Below, one piece after another: positions 21,450 to 32,903 of a stretch of DNA of 64,000 nt. The stretch is from Aedes albopictus. Lineage: Eukaryota; Arthropoda; Insecta; Diptera; Culicidae. Position 1 is the first letter of the stretch. Each line of letters opens with the position of its first letter. Below the pieces are notes generated by a model. That model was given only the letters and a program-made list of their open reading frames with translations, was not told the origin of the DNA and did no database searches. The position numbers and the translations under genes were made by a program. Location of the stretch: NCBI RefSeq assembly GCF_035046485.1, contig NC_085137.1, forward strand, positions 10,122,252 through 10,186,251, written 5' to 3'.

Positions 21450-21793
21450 CATCTTCATTCATAAACGCTATGAAATGCTTTGAAAAGACGTGAAACGCCT
21501 GTGCAATCCACTTGAAATCCCCTTCGAAACACACATGAGAGCCTGTGAAGCCCCCGAAAACCCCACTGAAACCTTCTTGCATTGATACGCCTATGAAATC
21601 CTCTGCAATCACCGTGAAGCTCACTTGACAGCATATGAAGCCCTCTAAGACGCTAAGACCCCTAGGAAAACTCATGAAACGCATTGAAACACCTTGAAAC
21701 GTCTACCAAGCATCCCTGAAAACCCTCTGAGACCGGGTGAAGCCCCTAAAGCCCCTCTGAAACCTTCTGATACACCCTGGCACGCTTTGAAAT
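21450..21793. repeat. Degenerate CCTGAAACGCC-type minisatellite
   Basis: Irregular units of CC(C/T)TGAAACNCC continue from the LTR element's right flank to the copia 5' LTR. It is the same repeat as 16480-16640, so both retroelements inserted into one low-complexity tract. Confidence 0.5.
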
Positions 21794-21950
21794 TGTTGGA
21801 CCACAGTCGGACGATACATTATGTTATGCAAGATCAAGTTAGCCTTGGATTATACAGTTTGACAGGTAGAGAGAAAAATATATTTATTCTGTTTTCGAAT
21901 CTCCGTACAAGACAGTTTGATTTCCTGTGTTATCACGTATCTGCTCAACA
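21794..21950 (+). repeat. copia 5' LTR
   Basis: 157 bp, TGTTGGACCACAG...CTGCTCAACA. It lacks the 76-bp inverted duplication present in the 3' LTR. Confidence 0.85.
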
Positions 21951-22029
21951 GGTTATGGTGCCCAAAGTAGCAGGAAATCGAAAATAGTGCTGGAGTGTTG
22001 AATCTTGTTAGTGAAAGTTTTGAGTAGTA

Positions 22030-23101
22030 CACTGAACGAAAATCCCCGCCATAAATTGAATGAAAATTGCCTTATCCGAGCCCCATGCCTAGAATCAGAT
22101 GATTTTTGAATTTTTGTCATTCAAAAGCAGATCTGACAGAATCAAAACAGACGGTATGAAAATCATCCAAAGCGGCCACTATAATCATACAATTCAGAAT
22201 CAAAACAAATCTGTGTATGGATGATTTTCATTCAAAACCCAATCAGTTTACCGGTTGAAATGTGAATGAAAATCTTTACGAAATTATATAGACATTGTTC
22301 ATTGCAATCTTCATTTAAAATTTATTAAAATTCTTAATTAAACAACTAATACTACAACCATCACAACAAGTTAGAAGGAAACTGATTTCAACTGAAGTCA
22401 ATTCCGTGCGAACTCGTTTAAATGGTTGTAATATTAGATATTTGGAAAATAATAATAGAACAAAGTTTGGTTTATATGAATTAACCTTTATTAGAATATT
22501 TTTTTATAAGAAATCACCGAGGAAATCACATTTTACATACACATTCATTTTCACTAAAATCTATCACTTTTAAAGACTTCAACGTTGATTTTGCCATTTT
22601 AAACTGGTACTGGCTTAAACTGGCCAACAGCAAAATGAAAAACAATGCATGCAAATTTCATCTTTCCAAATTTGAAGAAGTAGACAGCATGCAGACAATT
22701 AGGATACAACAAGTAAGCAAGAATCCCTTTATTATTGTTCAGAAAATCATTCGATCGTGATTGTCATTCAGTTTTAGGAATCACCGATTGAGCACACGAT
22801 TGAGTGAGGATTCATTTTTTGAGCGGTGGGGATTTTCGTTCAGTGATTGAATGATTTTCGGTATGAGGCATAGAGGAAAATGCTTTCCGATGGTTTTGTG
22901 ATGATAATCATTCACAACAAACCCCGAGCGAAAAAACATCCATGAATTGTGTCATTTTTAGTTTCACAACAGGATGATTTTGTTTCAATCGATGGCAGTA
23001 AAATCATTCTGCTGTGAAATCATTCAAAATTGAGATTTTGCGGTTTTGTATCGGAATGAATGAAAAATCATTCTTTGTACGGCGGGCGTTTTCGTTCAGT
23101 G
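22030..23101. mobile_element. 1.07-kb DNA element with CACTGAACG ends
   Basis: CACTGAACGAAAATCCCCGCC-type left end (22030-22050) is the inverted match of 23081-23101 with one mismatch. Both flanks read TAGTA (22025-22029, 23102-23106), so the duplication is TA or, more fully, TAGTA. The interior is AT-rich with many ATGATTTTCATTCA-like subterminal repeats on both strands and no transposase. It inserted into the copia leader between PBS and gag. Confidence 0.85.
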
Positions 23102-23136
23102 TAGTATCTGCGATTTGGTATACCATCCCCAGAAGC

Positions 23137-24219
23137 ATGGAGTTCACGAAAATGGGTTTCCACAGGCTCGGCTACGACAACTACGAAACGTGGAAGTTGC
23201 GTGCACGGCAAGTTTTGACGCGTGAAGGGCTTTGGAAGTACGTGGAGGACGACTTGCCTGGCATGGAGGTTAGGTCTTCGGAATGGAAAACGAAGAATGA
23301 ATTGGCTCTGCAGACCATTGGTTTTCTAGTTGAAGACGCTCAGTTGCGGTTGATTCAGGACGCGGTAACTGCCAAGGATGCTTGGAGTAGGCTGCGGTGT
23401 TATTACATCAAGGACTCATCGGTGGGCAAAGTTGCTCTGATCAAGAAATGATCGAAAACAGAACTTTCCGAGGTAGGTGATTTGCGTCAACATCTGATGG
23501 ATTTGGAACAGCTTTTCGAGAAGATAGAGAACGCGGGGTGTCGCATGGATGAGGATATGAAGGCGGCTGTAATACTTGCTAGTCTTCCGGAATCATACGA
23601 AAACATGGTTGCTGCGATACAGGAAAGAATGGAAGTTTTCACGATGAATTTTGTCAAGACGAAGTTACTGGAAGAATATGATCGGCGTACTCAAAGGGGC
23701 AAATTCGAAGATTCCAAAGCGATGGTGGTGAAGGCAGTCCGGAAGAAAGAGAACAAGCGATTGTGCTACGCATGTGGAAGCCCAGAGCATTTGATTCACG
23801 ACTGTGACAAGCTGGAAAGTATGCGCGAGAAGATTTCAAGGAGCACTACTGCAGGTAACAGAACGCAAACAGCACGATCAGCTCAAAGTGATGTTTATTC
23901 GGATCGTCACATCTGCTTTGCTGCGCTTCAGGAGAAGACTGATGAGCATTGGTATCTTGATTCTGATGCGTCAACCCACATGACAGGAAACACAAATAGT
24001 TTGGATTGGCATCGCAAGACGAAGAAGCAACGAGTGATTCTGGCAAATGGGGATGTGCTGCATTCTACTACTGTAAGAGGAGTAATTCTACCCGCTGTTG
24101 GTCCTAGTGAAGGATCAGTTGATGTCAAGCTGAATATCGTCGTGGTTGTGCCCAGACTCTCCACAAATTTAGTTTCAGTAGAAGTAATAACTAGTCAAGG
24201 GTATGCAATATTATTCTAA
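23137..24219 (+). pseudogene. copia gag-protease remnant
   Basis: The frame starts at ATG 23137 (MEFTKMGFHRLGYDNYETWK, the usual copia Gag opening where the element binds its RNA). It has an in-frame TGA at 23449-23451, probably a former Trp, and runs to a stop at 24219. Residues about 1-200 form the UBN2-type Gag domain, residues about 210-223 are a CCHC knuckle (CYACGSPEHLIHDC, C-x2-C-x4-H-x4-C), and near residue 270 is the aspartic protease motif WYLDSDASTHMTG. There the family's usual DSGAST is DSDAST, which would probably abolish activity. It stops after LSTNLVSVEVIT, before the integrase. Confidence 0.9.
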
Positions 24220-24372
24220 TACTCAGATAATTGTAAGATATTAGAGGATGGTGAGGTTGTAGTTGTAGCACAGAAGTTTGTGCCGTTTAAATATGTAGTG
24301 TTCAGTGATATGGGAACAATTAGATCTGGCAGAAGAAAGATTAGAGGCCATTAACTTTATCTTGAGGAGGAG

Positions 24373-24605
24373 TGTTGGAGTACAGTTGGACAATACATTA
24401 TGTTGTGCAAGATCAAGTTAGCCTTGGATTATATTGCAAACAATATAATCCAAGGCTAACTTGATCTTGCACAACATAATGTATCGTCCAACTGTGGTAG
24501 AGAGGTAGAGGTAGACAACAGGTAGAGAGAAAGATATATTTATTCCGCTTCGAATCTCCGTACGACACAGTTTGATTTCCTGTGTTATCACGTATCTGCT
24601 CAACA
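24373..24605 (+). repeat. copia 3' LTR with internal palindrome
   Basis: 233 bp. Positions 24382-24436 and 24441-24495 are 55-nt inverted copies (one mismatch) around CAAA, so part of the LTR has been copied back in reverse. The 5' LTR has a single copy. Confidence 0.85.
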
Positions 24606-24670
24606 GAAACCGCCATCCCTTCCCCTGAACCTCCCTTGAAAGCCCTCTGAAACTCCGTTTGACCCCCCTT

Positions 24671-26505
24671 CAAATTTCCTAGCCAATTTCCCACCTATAT
24701 AAATTGCCTTTTGCCCATTTTGAATTTTTTTTTCTATTTTTTAAATTATTTAATGTTTCCTTATTTTGTTTAATATAACTATTAAGCTTCACAGTGTTCC
24801 ATTTTTAGTATATAACACAGCCATGAAATGTGTATGGGGTTCCTGTTCAAGACAAAACGACGACCTGCACAGCGAAAAAAGGCCACAAGCACCGAGTGGC
24901 ACGAGAAAGGCAGCGTGCTGGAATGGGAGTAATTTACATTTTCAAAAGAAAACGCTCACCCAGCAGCTCATGTAGCAAGATGTGTTCAAGCTTCGAGTCG
25001 AGCACCACATGATGAGGGATGAAGGTGGGATTTAGCATTCCACCCACTCCACCTCTCCAACTCTCACCCACCGACCCGCGCGCCACATCGTTCTCAAAAT
25101 ACGCTTCACTGCTTGAGTGGGGATCCGACGCTTACAAGAAATTTTTCAGCATGAAAAAGTCGACGGATCCTTTCTTTTTCCGAGCCCGGCGTCGTCGTCG
25201 TCGTCAGCAGCAGAAGCAGAGTCAGCATCCCAACCATCCCAACCAACGGCACCGAATGGAAGGAAAGGGTTAAGAAAAATCGATATTCTCTTCTGCTGCT
25301 GCTTCCTTCTGGGTTCACTCGGTGGCACCCGACGACGACGACGACGACGAAGGACCCTCCAAGAGATGACGGTAATGATGATGATTTTTCTTGCTCTTTA
25401 TGGCACTGACTGGGAGGCAGACAAAAAGATTTCTGAGAAGTGAAAAAACATGGTCGGGGAGAGGAACGAGGGACCAGGCGGCGGGGAGGTCATTTTAAGG
25501 GTTGATTTATGACCCGAGATAACGATGAGTGATGTCTTTGCAGAGGGCGCTGGTGGGATGGCGTTTTCTAATGATAAAATTTACGATCCACAGAGTTTTA
25601 TGTTGAGGAGATTAAAACTTTAAATACGTTCATAAGTTTTTATTTTCCATCCAAAGTTATGGGTACATCCATATTTTTATTTGATAAAATAAATGCTCGC
25701 AACAATTCCAAATCAGGCCCCATTTCAATAAAACCTTGAAAGCCAGTCAAATGAGAAATTATTTTTCTTGCCAGATCCGTAAAACCCTCGGCTGAATTTC
25801 ATTAATTTCCATGGTAATGAAGAATAACGTTTCCGTATGTCGTCGTCGTTGTCGTTCGCAGTTGCCATTTCCCATTCCGCACGTAGTAAAAATTTATTTA
25901 ATTTCTAAATCCCACCTAGAGTGAATTTTATTCCGTTCGTCAGTCGTTTTCTCAACCCGCTCTGCCCCTCCTGCCACACACATAACCCCACTTGAAGCCG
26001 AAGGCCCTCTTATCCTTCTTATCCCCATGGATCGGGGTGGCAGGGATGCTGAGCGAAAAAAAAAAACTCGTTTAATATTCCACCCCCAAAACCGACGAAA
26101 CTCCTTTTGAAATCCGAACCAGCTGCGATGGCGAGAAAAAGCAGACCGTGCAGAATGGTTGAATCTTTTGGGTAAACTAAGAGGTTTTTCTGCTGGAGGA
26201 TTTATAATTGCTTAAGAAATCAAGTTACAAAAACAGGATGGTAATCATAAAAACTTAAGAGTTGAGCAGTGTTGGTTCGTTGATTTACAAAACTGCAGAT
26301 AACTTTTGATAGGAAAAACAAGTACATCTCTAATTTTTTGATATGCTATGTATAAATGTCCCAGCTTTCAATTGGTGCGAAATTTAAAAAAAAAAATCGG
26401 TGGTTGCCAACACGGTGAAAAAAACATTGCTAAAAAAATTCAACAGGACGATCGAAATCAATATGACTGCCCATAATCGCATAGTCGACGTAACAGTTGA
26501 AAACT
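24671..26505. other. Unassigned, largely non-repetitive stretch
   Basis: After a remnant of the CCTGAAAC repeat (24606-24670) I see only unique-looking sequence with short GTC/GAC trinucleotide runs (25190-25205, 25329-25350). Overlapping small frames at 25019-25443 reflect those runs. Nothing diagnostic of a gene, and no terminal repeats. Confidence 0.35.
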
Positions 26506-26633
26506 ACAATGGCGCTTTTTTTTTTCCTCCCCTGTTGGGGAAATTAAGCCACTGCGTCCAATAGGCTGAACTTTTGTGGCATGTCCCGTTTTGATATTCG
26601 CATCTAGCCAGCTAATTACCATGTGTCAAGTAA

Positions 26634-26918
26634 TCAGCTACTGCCACGACGCGTCGTCTCCCAGTCAGGTGCAATGGAATTAATAAACCCCAAGACCTTC
26701 CCAGGTTCTGCAGACCAGATCTCATTGGGTTGCAAGCAACCACTATTTAGAAATCTTTGCCTGCGCGTGTATAAAGCACCACAACTGCAAAGCAGATGTT
26801 CCGAGGTTTCACGTTCCGTATTACAGAAACGACAGATATCACTCTGAATATGGCCAATATTTTTCAAGTGATACCTGCTCGGGCAGTGTCCAGTTACTAG
26901 GCCAGTGTATGTACATAG
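26634..26918 (-). pseudogene. LOA polyprotein, C-terminal segment
   Basis: The third and last segment of the LOA frame (95 codons including TAG at 26634). It contains the zinc-binding C-terminal motif CRFCNTERETSEHLLC (C-x2-C-x8-H-x2-C) typical of this clade, followed by a hydrophobic LGF.NSIAPDW end. It is in frame with the segment at 27312-27755 once the solo LTR and one AGCTC copy are disregarded. No internal stop. Confidence 0.9.
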
Positions 26919-26923
26919 AGCTC

Positions 26924-27311
26924 TGTTGTATCTCGCACCGGCAGCAGCGGCGCAAACGTAGGCTCTGCCTCATCCAAGCAAGCGTGCGTTCTATTCATTC
27001 ACACTGCGCATTGTGTGCTTGAATCCATCGTCAGCCCGACGACACGGTAGGCTCCGTACATACAGCGTACAGCGCACTGCGGTGCGTGCGATAATAGATT
27101 TTATGGAAGTTGTTTTGTTTCACCGTACTGTGTCGCCTATAAAAGGCGACAGCATTTCTGTACTAGGTATAAGTTTCATCGTTTCCCCATCGAGCAGACA
27201 CGCCGTCTGTCTCGATGGCAAATAAATAGTTGAATTCGGTAAAAGTTGTTCTTCGTCGCCGCCTGGAGTCCCCCCCCCCCCCCTCCATCCAACACAACCC
27301 TAGACGAAACA
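26924..27311 (+). mobile_element. Solo LTR, 388 bp
   Basis: Starts TGTTGTATCTCGC, ends CGAAACA, and is flanked by a 5-bp duplication AGCTC (26919-26923, 27312-27316). It contains a TATA box TATAAAAG (27138-27145) within a GC-rich GTCGCC.GGCGAC palindrome and a polyadenylation signal AATAAA (27221-27226), giving plus orientation. There is no internal region, so the element was lost by LTR-LTR recombination. Family (Pao/BEL or gypsy) unassigned. Confidence 0.9.
27138..27145 (+). promoter_or_regulatory. TATA box of the solo LTR
   Basis: TATAAAAG about 215 bp into the LTR, in the GTCGCCTATAAAAGGCGAC palindrome. It could still drive transcription antisense to the LOA element. Confidence 0.5.
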
Positions 27312-27755
27312 AGCTCTCTTGTTGAGCTCTAAGAGCTTTTTGGTTTTATAAGCATTTGGTGTTATAAATCGTTTTGACTGATTGCAATTTTTGACATCCA
27401 TCCAATTGGATATCACCCTCTGCTCAGCCCAGCGTTTCAGGTCCATTTTAATTGTACAGAATGGTTCTGGGCCAGCAAACTGTAAATTGGAACCACTTTT
27501 AGCAAGCTCGTCTGCCATTTCATTTCCTTCAATGCCACAGTGACCTGGAACCCAGTATAAGTTTACTGAATTCCCTTGGCACAGCCTGCGCAGTGAAAGA
27601 ATGCATTCCCAGACAAGCTTTGAAGTACATTTGTAAGCGCACAATGCTTTTAGTGCAGCTTGACTATCTGAGAATATACAAATATTTGCGTATCTGTATT
27701 TTCTCTCAAGGCAGATATTTGCGCATTTCAAAATAGCAAGAATCTCTGCTTGAAA
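27312..27755 (-). pseudogene. LOA polyprotein, RNase H segment
   Basis: 148 codons without a stop. It holds most of the RNase H domain: FQAEILAILKC (second catalytic acid, Glu), IFSDSQAALKAL (third, Asp), WVPGHCGIEGNEMADELAKSG (fourth, Asp), then the linker ending LELNKRA. The first RNase H acid (FTDGS) lies in the segment at 33077-36004, so the Transib-like insertion split the domain between the first and second catalytic residues. Confidence 0.9.
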
Positions 27756-27933
27756 CACCGCACGGTGTGCTGAAACAGGTTTATTATCGCACTTTCATGA
27801 ACCTAAAATCTTTTTTCGTTATAAGTTAGCCTTAACCGTATAGAAAAAGATTTTGGAGGGTAGAAAATCTTTCATCGGGGAAAATTAAAATAAATTTGAT
27901 TTTAGTATTTTACCATTTTTCTCATATAAACTA

Positions 27934-29513
27934 CCCAAGTAACAATTTTAATTTTATCAAAGTTTTTTAGCGATTCATAAATCCTAAACATAAAACCATT
28001 GATGCCGACTTGAAAATGCTCTCGAGTTCTTGTATGCCTCAATAAGCCCACGTTCTGGCTAGTTGGCCCAGTCTTATTAGGGTCTACAGGACTTCGTATG
28101 CAAACCGGCTTAGGATTTCGGGTTGTATCATAGTTTTATCAATCTTCTAAATAAAACCATCTTGACTTGTCAAATATTTGTTTTGATTATTTTTCACTCT
28201 CAATGTTCGATCGTCAGAATAAATTAAGCTTGGTTGTTTATCCAGCCATCAATTGAAAAGATGCAGATATGGAATTCAGATTTGTTTTCCTTTTTAATAC
28301 GTGTCAGGAGACATGCCACGGAAAATTTGTGGTGAATGTGACTGTAACAATGACAAAAACTAAGTGTGCCACGCAAACTATGCATAATTTGGAAGTTAAA
28401 TGTATTTAATTTACTCGGCGGAATTGGGTGCAAAAAAGGTTTTTTCAACACAGCGGAGTTTAAAAGACATTATGTAATTTTTCTGACAAAGCAAAATGAT
28501 GGAAACGTGTTGTATGGTTTAATTTGATCTTAAGCTGTACGTGAAATCATAAAACTGAGTAATATTTTTTCTGTATTTACATGAATTATCCCGGCTAGGC
28601 GACATATTTTTCTGATAAAACTCTGTGTTCCTGATGATTCCTCCAATAGGGCTAACCCTCCTGAGGTAGTCATAACTGAGCTCATGATAGAACTAGCGGT
28701 TTTATCACAGCATGTTTTTGGTTTATGTTACGGCCACGAAATCTTTTGTTGGTTTTATGCATTGCCTCACAGTTTTGTGTATTTGTTTACAAAAAAAATC
28801 TCTCCGACAACAACCGCAAAGGCAAGTTTTATTGAAATGGTATATGATAAGTGATAAAACCAATTCATGTCTACTTGCAAGTCTTTAATTGAAGATGTTT
28901 ATAGCAGAACTTATATGATAGTTTTATGGAACGCCAAATGTTCAAAGTAAACAACTACCACATAAAACTAATTTAGAAAAACTAGCTTTTTGACATGCTC
29001 GTATAAAACCAGGATAAAACATGAATAAACCTTCAAGGCATGCTGATTGTTACTTGGGATATTTTTCTGATAAAACTCTGTGTTCCTGATGATTCCTCCA
29101 ATAGGGCTAACCCTCCTGAGGTAGTCATAACTGAGCTCATGATAGAACTAGCGGTTTTATCACAGCATGTTTTTGGTTTATGTTACGGCCACGAAATCTT
29201 TTGTTGGTTTTATGCATTGCCTCACAGTTTTGTGTATTTGTTTACAAAAAAAATCTCTCCGACAACAACCGCAAAGGCAAGTTTTATTGAAATGGTATAT
29301 GATAAGTGATAAAACCAATTCATGTCTACTTGCAAGTCTTTAATTGAAGATGTTTATAGCAGAACTTATATGATAGTTTTATGGAACGCCAAATGTTCAA
29401 AGTAAACAACTACCACATAAAACTAATTTAGAACAACTAGCTTTTTGACATGCTCGTATAAAACCAGGATAAAACATGAATGAACCTTCAAGGCATGCTG
29501 ATTGTTACTTGGG
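27934..29513. mobile_element. TA-flanked element with CCCAAGTAACAAT ends, duplicated right end
   Basis: Starts CCCAAGTAACAAT and ends ATTGTTACTTGGG, with TA at 27932-27933 and 29514-29515. The last 455 bp are a tandem duplicate (28604-29058 and 29059-29513), so a complete right terminus also occurs internally at 29049-29058. I count only about two differences between the copies. Non-coding; the 89-codon frame at 29040-29309 is not recognised. Confidence 0.85.
28604..29513. repeat. 455-bp perfect-phase tandem duplication
   Basis: Two adjacent, almost identical 455-bp copies, each ending GTTACTTGGG. The differences seen are AAAAACTAGC/AACAACTAGC and GAATAAACC/GAATGAACC. Confidence 0.9.
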
Positions 29514-30452
29514 TAGTGTTACGCAAAAATAGTAAAACTGAACTCGTCTTAAAAAGGACACTTTTCTAATCATAAGTTTTTAAACCTTTAGAGTGAAATA
29601 AGCGTAGAAATTTTTACAACGAATAACAAAATGTTTTCGACGTTCGTTTTATGTGACCAGCCCACTATAGTCTGCCAAAATTCATATATCAGCAATATGT
29701 GTTTTACTTTTTTTCTCTTGCGGACAGCTAAAAGAATTTTCAAACAAAAGACGCACAAACAAACTACAAAACAGGCGCAGCGATTTCTCTTTATCCCAAC
29801 CGGCAACTGATACTAACATAATCTCGAATTTTTTTGTTGGTGATAAAACAGAAGCTAAATTTGTTGCGTACGTTTCAACTCATGAATAATCGATTATTGC
29901 TAACCCAAAATGTTTATTGATAGACCTTCAACAGCGTTACAGTGTTTACCGACTCGAAGTTACCTCTGGAGAATCGCAGTTCAAGGCTCAAAAATCTCTC
30001 AAAACTCATGGAGAGCATCTTCACCTTATTCACGGAAAGATCGATGTAAACAGAGCAAGGAATAACTTTCACGCAGCGATCGAAAAGACAAAAGATTTTA
30101 TGCAAGCTTGTGTGAAATTTTACGCAAATTTGTGTAACACCGGATCAGCACATTTTTTGTGCTGATGCAGTCGTACGCAAATATGAGTGAAAAATCCTTT
30201 GTTTTTTCGCAAGTTACTCATTCGCTGTGTACTTTCGTTTAAGGGTGTTCTGTTCAGATTGGGACAAACCAATGTCGCGTTGGGTGGTTTGTCGCAACAA
30301 ATGCAGGTAGCGACATTGTCATTATTGTTGCGCGATGGATTAAATTTGATTCTGTGCTTGCAGATTTCATTCAGACAAAACCCTAAAAAGTTTATTTATA
30401 GGATGCGAGTTTTAGCCAGAACATGATTACAAGAGAATAAACATTGACGAGT

Positions 30453-30650
30453 TCATCTTCTTGTTACTGCTGAAATAATATCCTAATTGTGACTAATTGC
30501 ACTAGTTTCCACGTGAATATGCCTAATTTGCATGAACAGCATCGATTTTGGTGATATATCATTGATGCTGTTCCATGTGCTGTTCAATTGTTCATATAAG
30601 TGACGAAACTACCACACGAAGAATATTATTTCAGTAGTAACAAGAAGATA
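30453..30650. mobile_element. Small MITE with TTCTTGTTACT ends
   Basis: Arms at 30453-30481 and 30623-30650 (TCTTCTTGTTACTGCTGAAA against TTTCAGTAGTAACAAGAAGA) are inverted copies with one mismatch. About 200 bp, AT-rich, non-coding. Confidence 0.65.
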
Positions 30651-30758
30651 AAACCGTTGATGTTATTCTCTTTTTTAACCAGTTCATTTATTTGAGTTGA
30701 ATTCAAAAATTGAAATTGAAATTAAATTCAATTTATGTATGTTATGTACAAAAACATT

Positions 30759-30790
30759 CTTATATACCATAGTTAGCTATGGTATATAAG
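30759..30790. repeat. Short perfect hairpin
   Basis: CTTATATACCATAG at 30759-30772 pairs perfectly with 30777-30790 around TTAG. Confidence 0.6.
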
Positions 30791-30844
30791 ACTCATAGCC
30801 TGGGTACTCGTGGCAGCTCGAAGTTAGTATTCCCTATGATTTCC

Positions 30845-31195
30845 CTAGGATTTATTTATTTATTGTAATTACCACCATCTGACAAAATATCTTAATGAAG
30901 CTTAAAAATTAAAAAAAAAATGCCTCATATTGTACAATTGATTAAAAACATTGGTCATGAACATAAACAACTAACTCATAGTACGGAATTATGACGTAAA
31001 TCGTTGCTGGAGTGTGGAAACATATGCGTTAAAGTCGAAAAGGTGAGCTACGGTTCGGCGTCTATTCTTCACAGTGTCGATTCCCAGTAGTTGACAGCGA
31101 TCATGGTAGGGAGTCATGCGTTGATCATTTTGCCAAGGAAGATTCCTTATCGCGAAACGCACGAACTTTTTCTGGATTGATTCGATGCGTGTATG
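30845..31195 (-). pseudogene. Jockey-clade LINE 3' end
   Basis: Minus-strand translation gives IQKKFVRFAIRNLPW, PYHDRCQLLGIDTVKNRRRTVAHLF, the conserved C-terminal end of Jockey-type RT proteins, then a stop, about 130 bp of 3' UTR and a tail of AATAAATAAATAAAT (near 30850-30865). Severely 5'-truncated; dead on arrival. Confidence 0.75.
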
Positions 31196-31204
31196 TCACA
31201 ATAG

Positions 31205-31925
31205 TGTTTAATCATAGACATGGAAAGGTTTGGGGGTTGTGGATTCTCTGAAACTCATCCGGGAGGCATATCTGATGGCATGTTCGTTGTCTTTGTAGCG
31301 ATTGGATACCAAATTGCAGTGGATTATTCTTCTGTCGGAAGGTCAGGAACAACACAAAAAAGGGACTCAAGAATATCCAAAAGTAGAGCTCTGGAGCTCT
31401 TTATCCGGGCACTGCCAAACGTGGTCGATGTCATTATAACCGGAACTGCACTTAGTACAAACATTGCTCAACGCGAAGTCAATCCTGTGTAAATGCGCGT
31501 TTAGCTTGTAATGGGTGCACATTTTGCCAACTTTGAAGAGAATGGAACAAAATGGAAAAATTCATCGTGTCAAATTATTTTATTATAGATCTCGCCTTCC
31601 TGTGCGCCCATCTTTGCGAGAGAGCCCACCTTTTCATTGCCATAAATTGAGCGATGTAAGGGGTCCCGTACACAGGTAATCTTGTCTGATCTTTCGATCA
31701 GTGCACCCATCTGCTCTCTTATTGTTGTAAAAAAGTATGATGCATGCCTTTACAACAACCTGTAAGCGTTTCATCGACCGGAGTGCCTCAATAGAACTAA
31801 GACTATCCGAGAAGTTGAAAAATGGTCTGCGGTCATGTTGAAAATCATCTCCAAAGCGAAGTTGATTGCTGCAAGCGCAGCAACATAAACCGAACAAGGC
31901 TCCTGAAGTTTGTTGACACTGAAGA
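31205..31925 (-). pseudogene. LINE RNase H and C-terminal fragment
   Basis: Minus-strand translation includes FSDSLSSIEALRSMK (RNase H catalytic region, about 31780-31835), SIYGNEKVGSLAKMGA (about 31600-31650) and a cysteine motif CTKCSSGYNDIDHVWQC (about 31430-31480). These mark an I-group-type LINE with RNase H. It has at least two frame changes. It is a different family from the LOA element around it and from the Jockey scrap next to it. Confidence 0.7.
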
Positions 31926-32210
31926 TGGCCTTACAGTTAAGATCAAATTAGTTTGGGTGAAATCCGCAAGAGATAAGAGGCAAAACCTTCACATAAAGGT
32001 CAGGCAGTTTCATTATAGCGCTCTATTGCTGATATATGAATTGTGGCAGACTATAGTGGGCTGGTCACATGAAACGAACGTCGAAAACATCTTGTTATTC
32101 GTTATAAAAACTTCCACGTTTTTTTTTTCACTCCAAAGATTTAAAAATTTATGATTAGAAAAGTGTCCTTTTTAAGACGAGTTCAGTTTTACTGTTTTTG
32201 CGTAACACTA

Positions 32211-32903
32211 CACACTTAGAAAAAATGACGGATAACGGTAAAATTTTATCGTAATCTCAACAGCTGAACGTGCGGTAAAAAGTTCGGTGATTTTTCAAAT
32301 CACCGAACGTACTGTGAATCTCTGGAAAATGCATCTGTCAAAATTACCGGAACGTTCGGTACTTTTTACAAATTTACCGTAAAAATCGCAGAACGTTCGG
32401 TATGTTTGTTTACGAATATCACTGAACGTACGGTAAATTTTACAAATGGTCCGTAAATATTACCGACCGAACGGTAGTTTTTCACAAATTTACGGCGATT
32501 TTATGGGAGCATAAAAAAGCTCTATTTTCATAAAAAATGACGATCATGGGATTGAATACACGGCCTTCTGATCAGAAACCACACTTGCTGCCACTGTACA
32601 AGAGAGTCTTGCTTGGAGATGATGCGCATATTCTAATAGAACTGAAGCTCAAAGCTGCCGGCGTGGCTGTCAAACGCATTTTACAGTAGTACGGTAAAAT
32701 ACTCCCATCACCGATTTGTTCGGTAAAATATTCACAGATCTCCTGTGAATTTGTCTGATTTCACCGGTTCTTCGGTGATTTCTTAGAATTCACCGATTTT
32801 CTCCTGTAATTTCATCGATTTTGCCGTAATACTGTAGTTTGATTGTTTACAGACCAGTTTCGGTGATTTTTTTCACCGAATACTGTAATTTATTCTAAGT
32901 GTG
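32211..32903. mobile_element. 693-bp TA-flanked element with CACACTTAGAA ends
   Basis: CACACTTAGAA at 32211 is the inverted copy of TTCTAAGTGTG ending at 32903, with TA at 32209-32210 and 32904-32905. The interior has many short inverted motifs such as ACCGAACGTTCGGT and TTCGGTGATTT, and no frame. It occupies the same TA of the Transib-like terminal repeat as the 27934 element does in the other arm. Confidence 0.85.

Larger units (their letters stand above)
21794..24605 (+). mobile_element. Defective Ty1/copia retrotransposon
   Basis: LTRs at 21794-21950 and 24373-24605 begin TGTTGGA and end CTGCTCAACA. The flanks are GAAAT (21789-21793) and GAAAC (24606-24610), a one-base-mismatched 5-bp duplication. 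A copia-type PBS (GGTTATGGTGCCCAAAG, 21951-21967) follows the 5' LTR and a GAGGAGGAG purine tract precedes the 3' LTR. Only gag and protease sequence is kept; integrase, RT and RNase H are deleted between about 24220 and 24361. A 1.07-kb DNA element interrupts the leader. Confidence 0.9.

Noticed and set aside
25019..25443. Arg- and Gln-rich small proteins
   Set aside because: They are translations of short GTC/GAC trinucleotide runs, open on both strands, with no supporting context.
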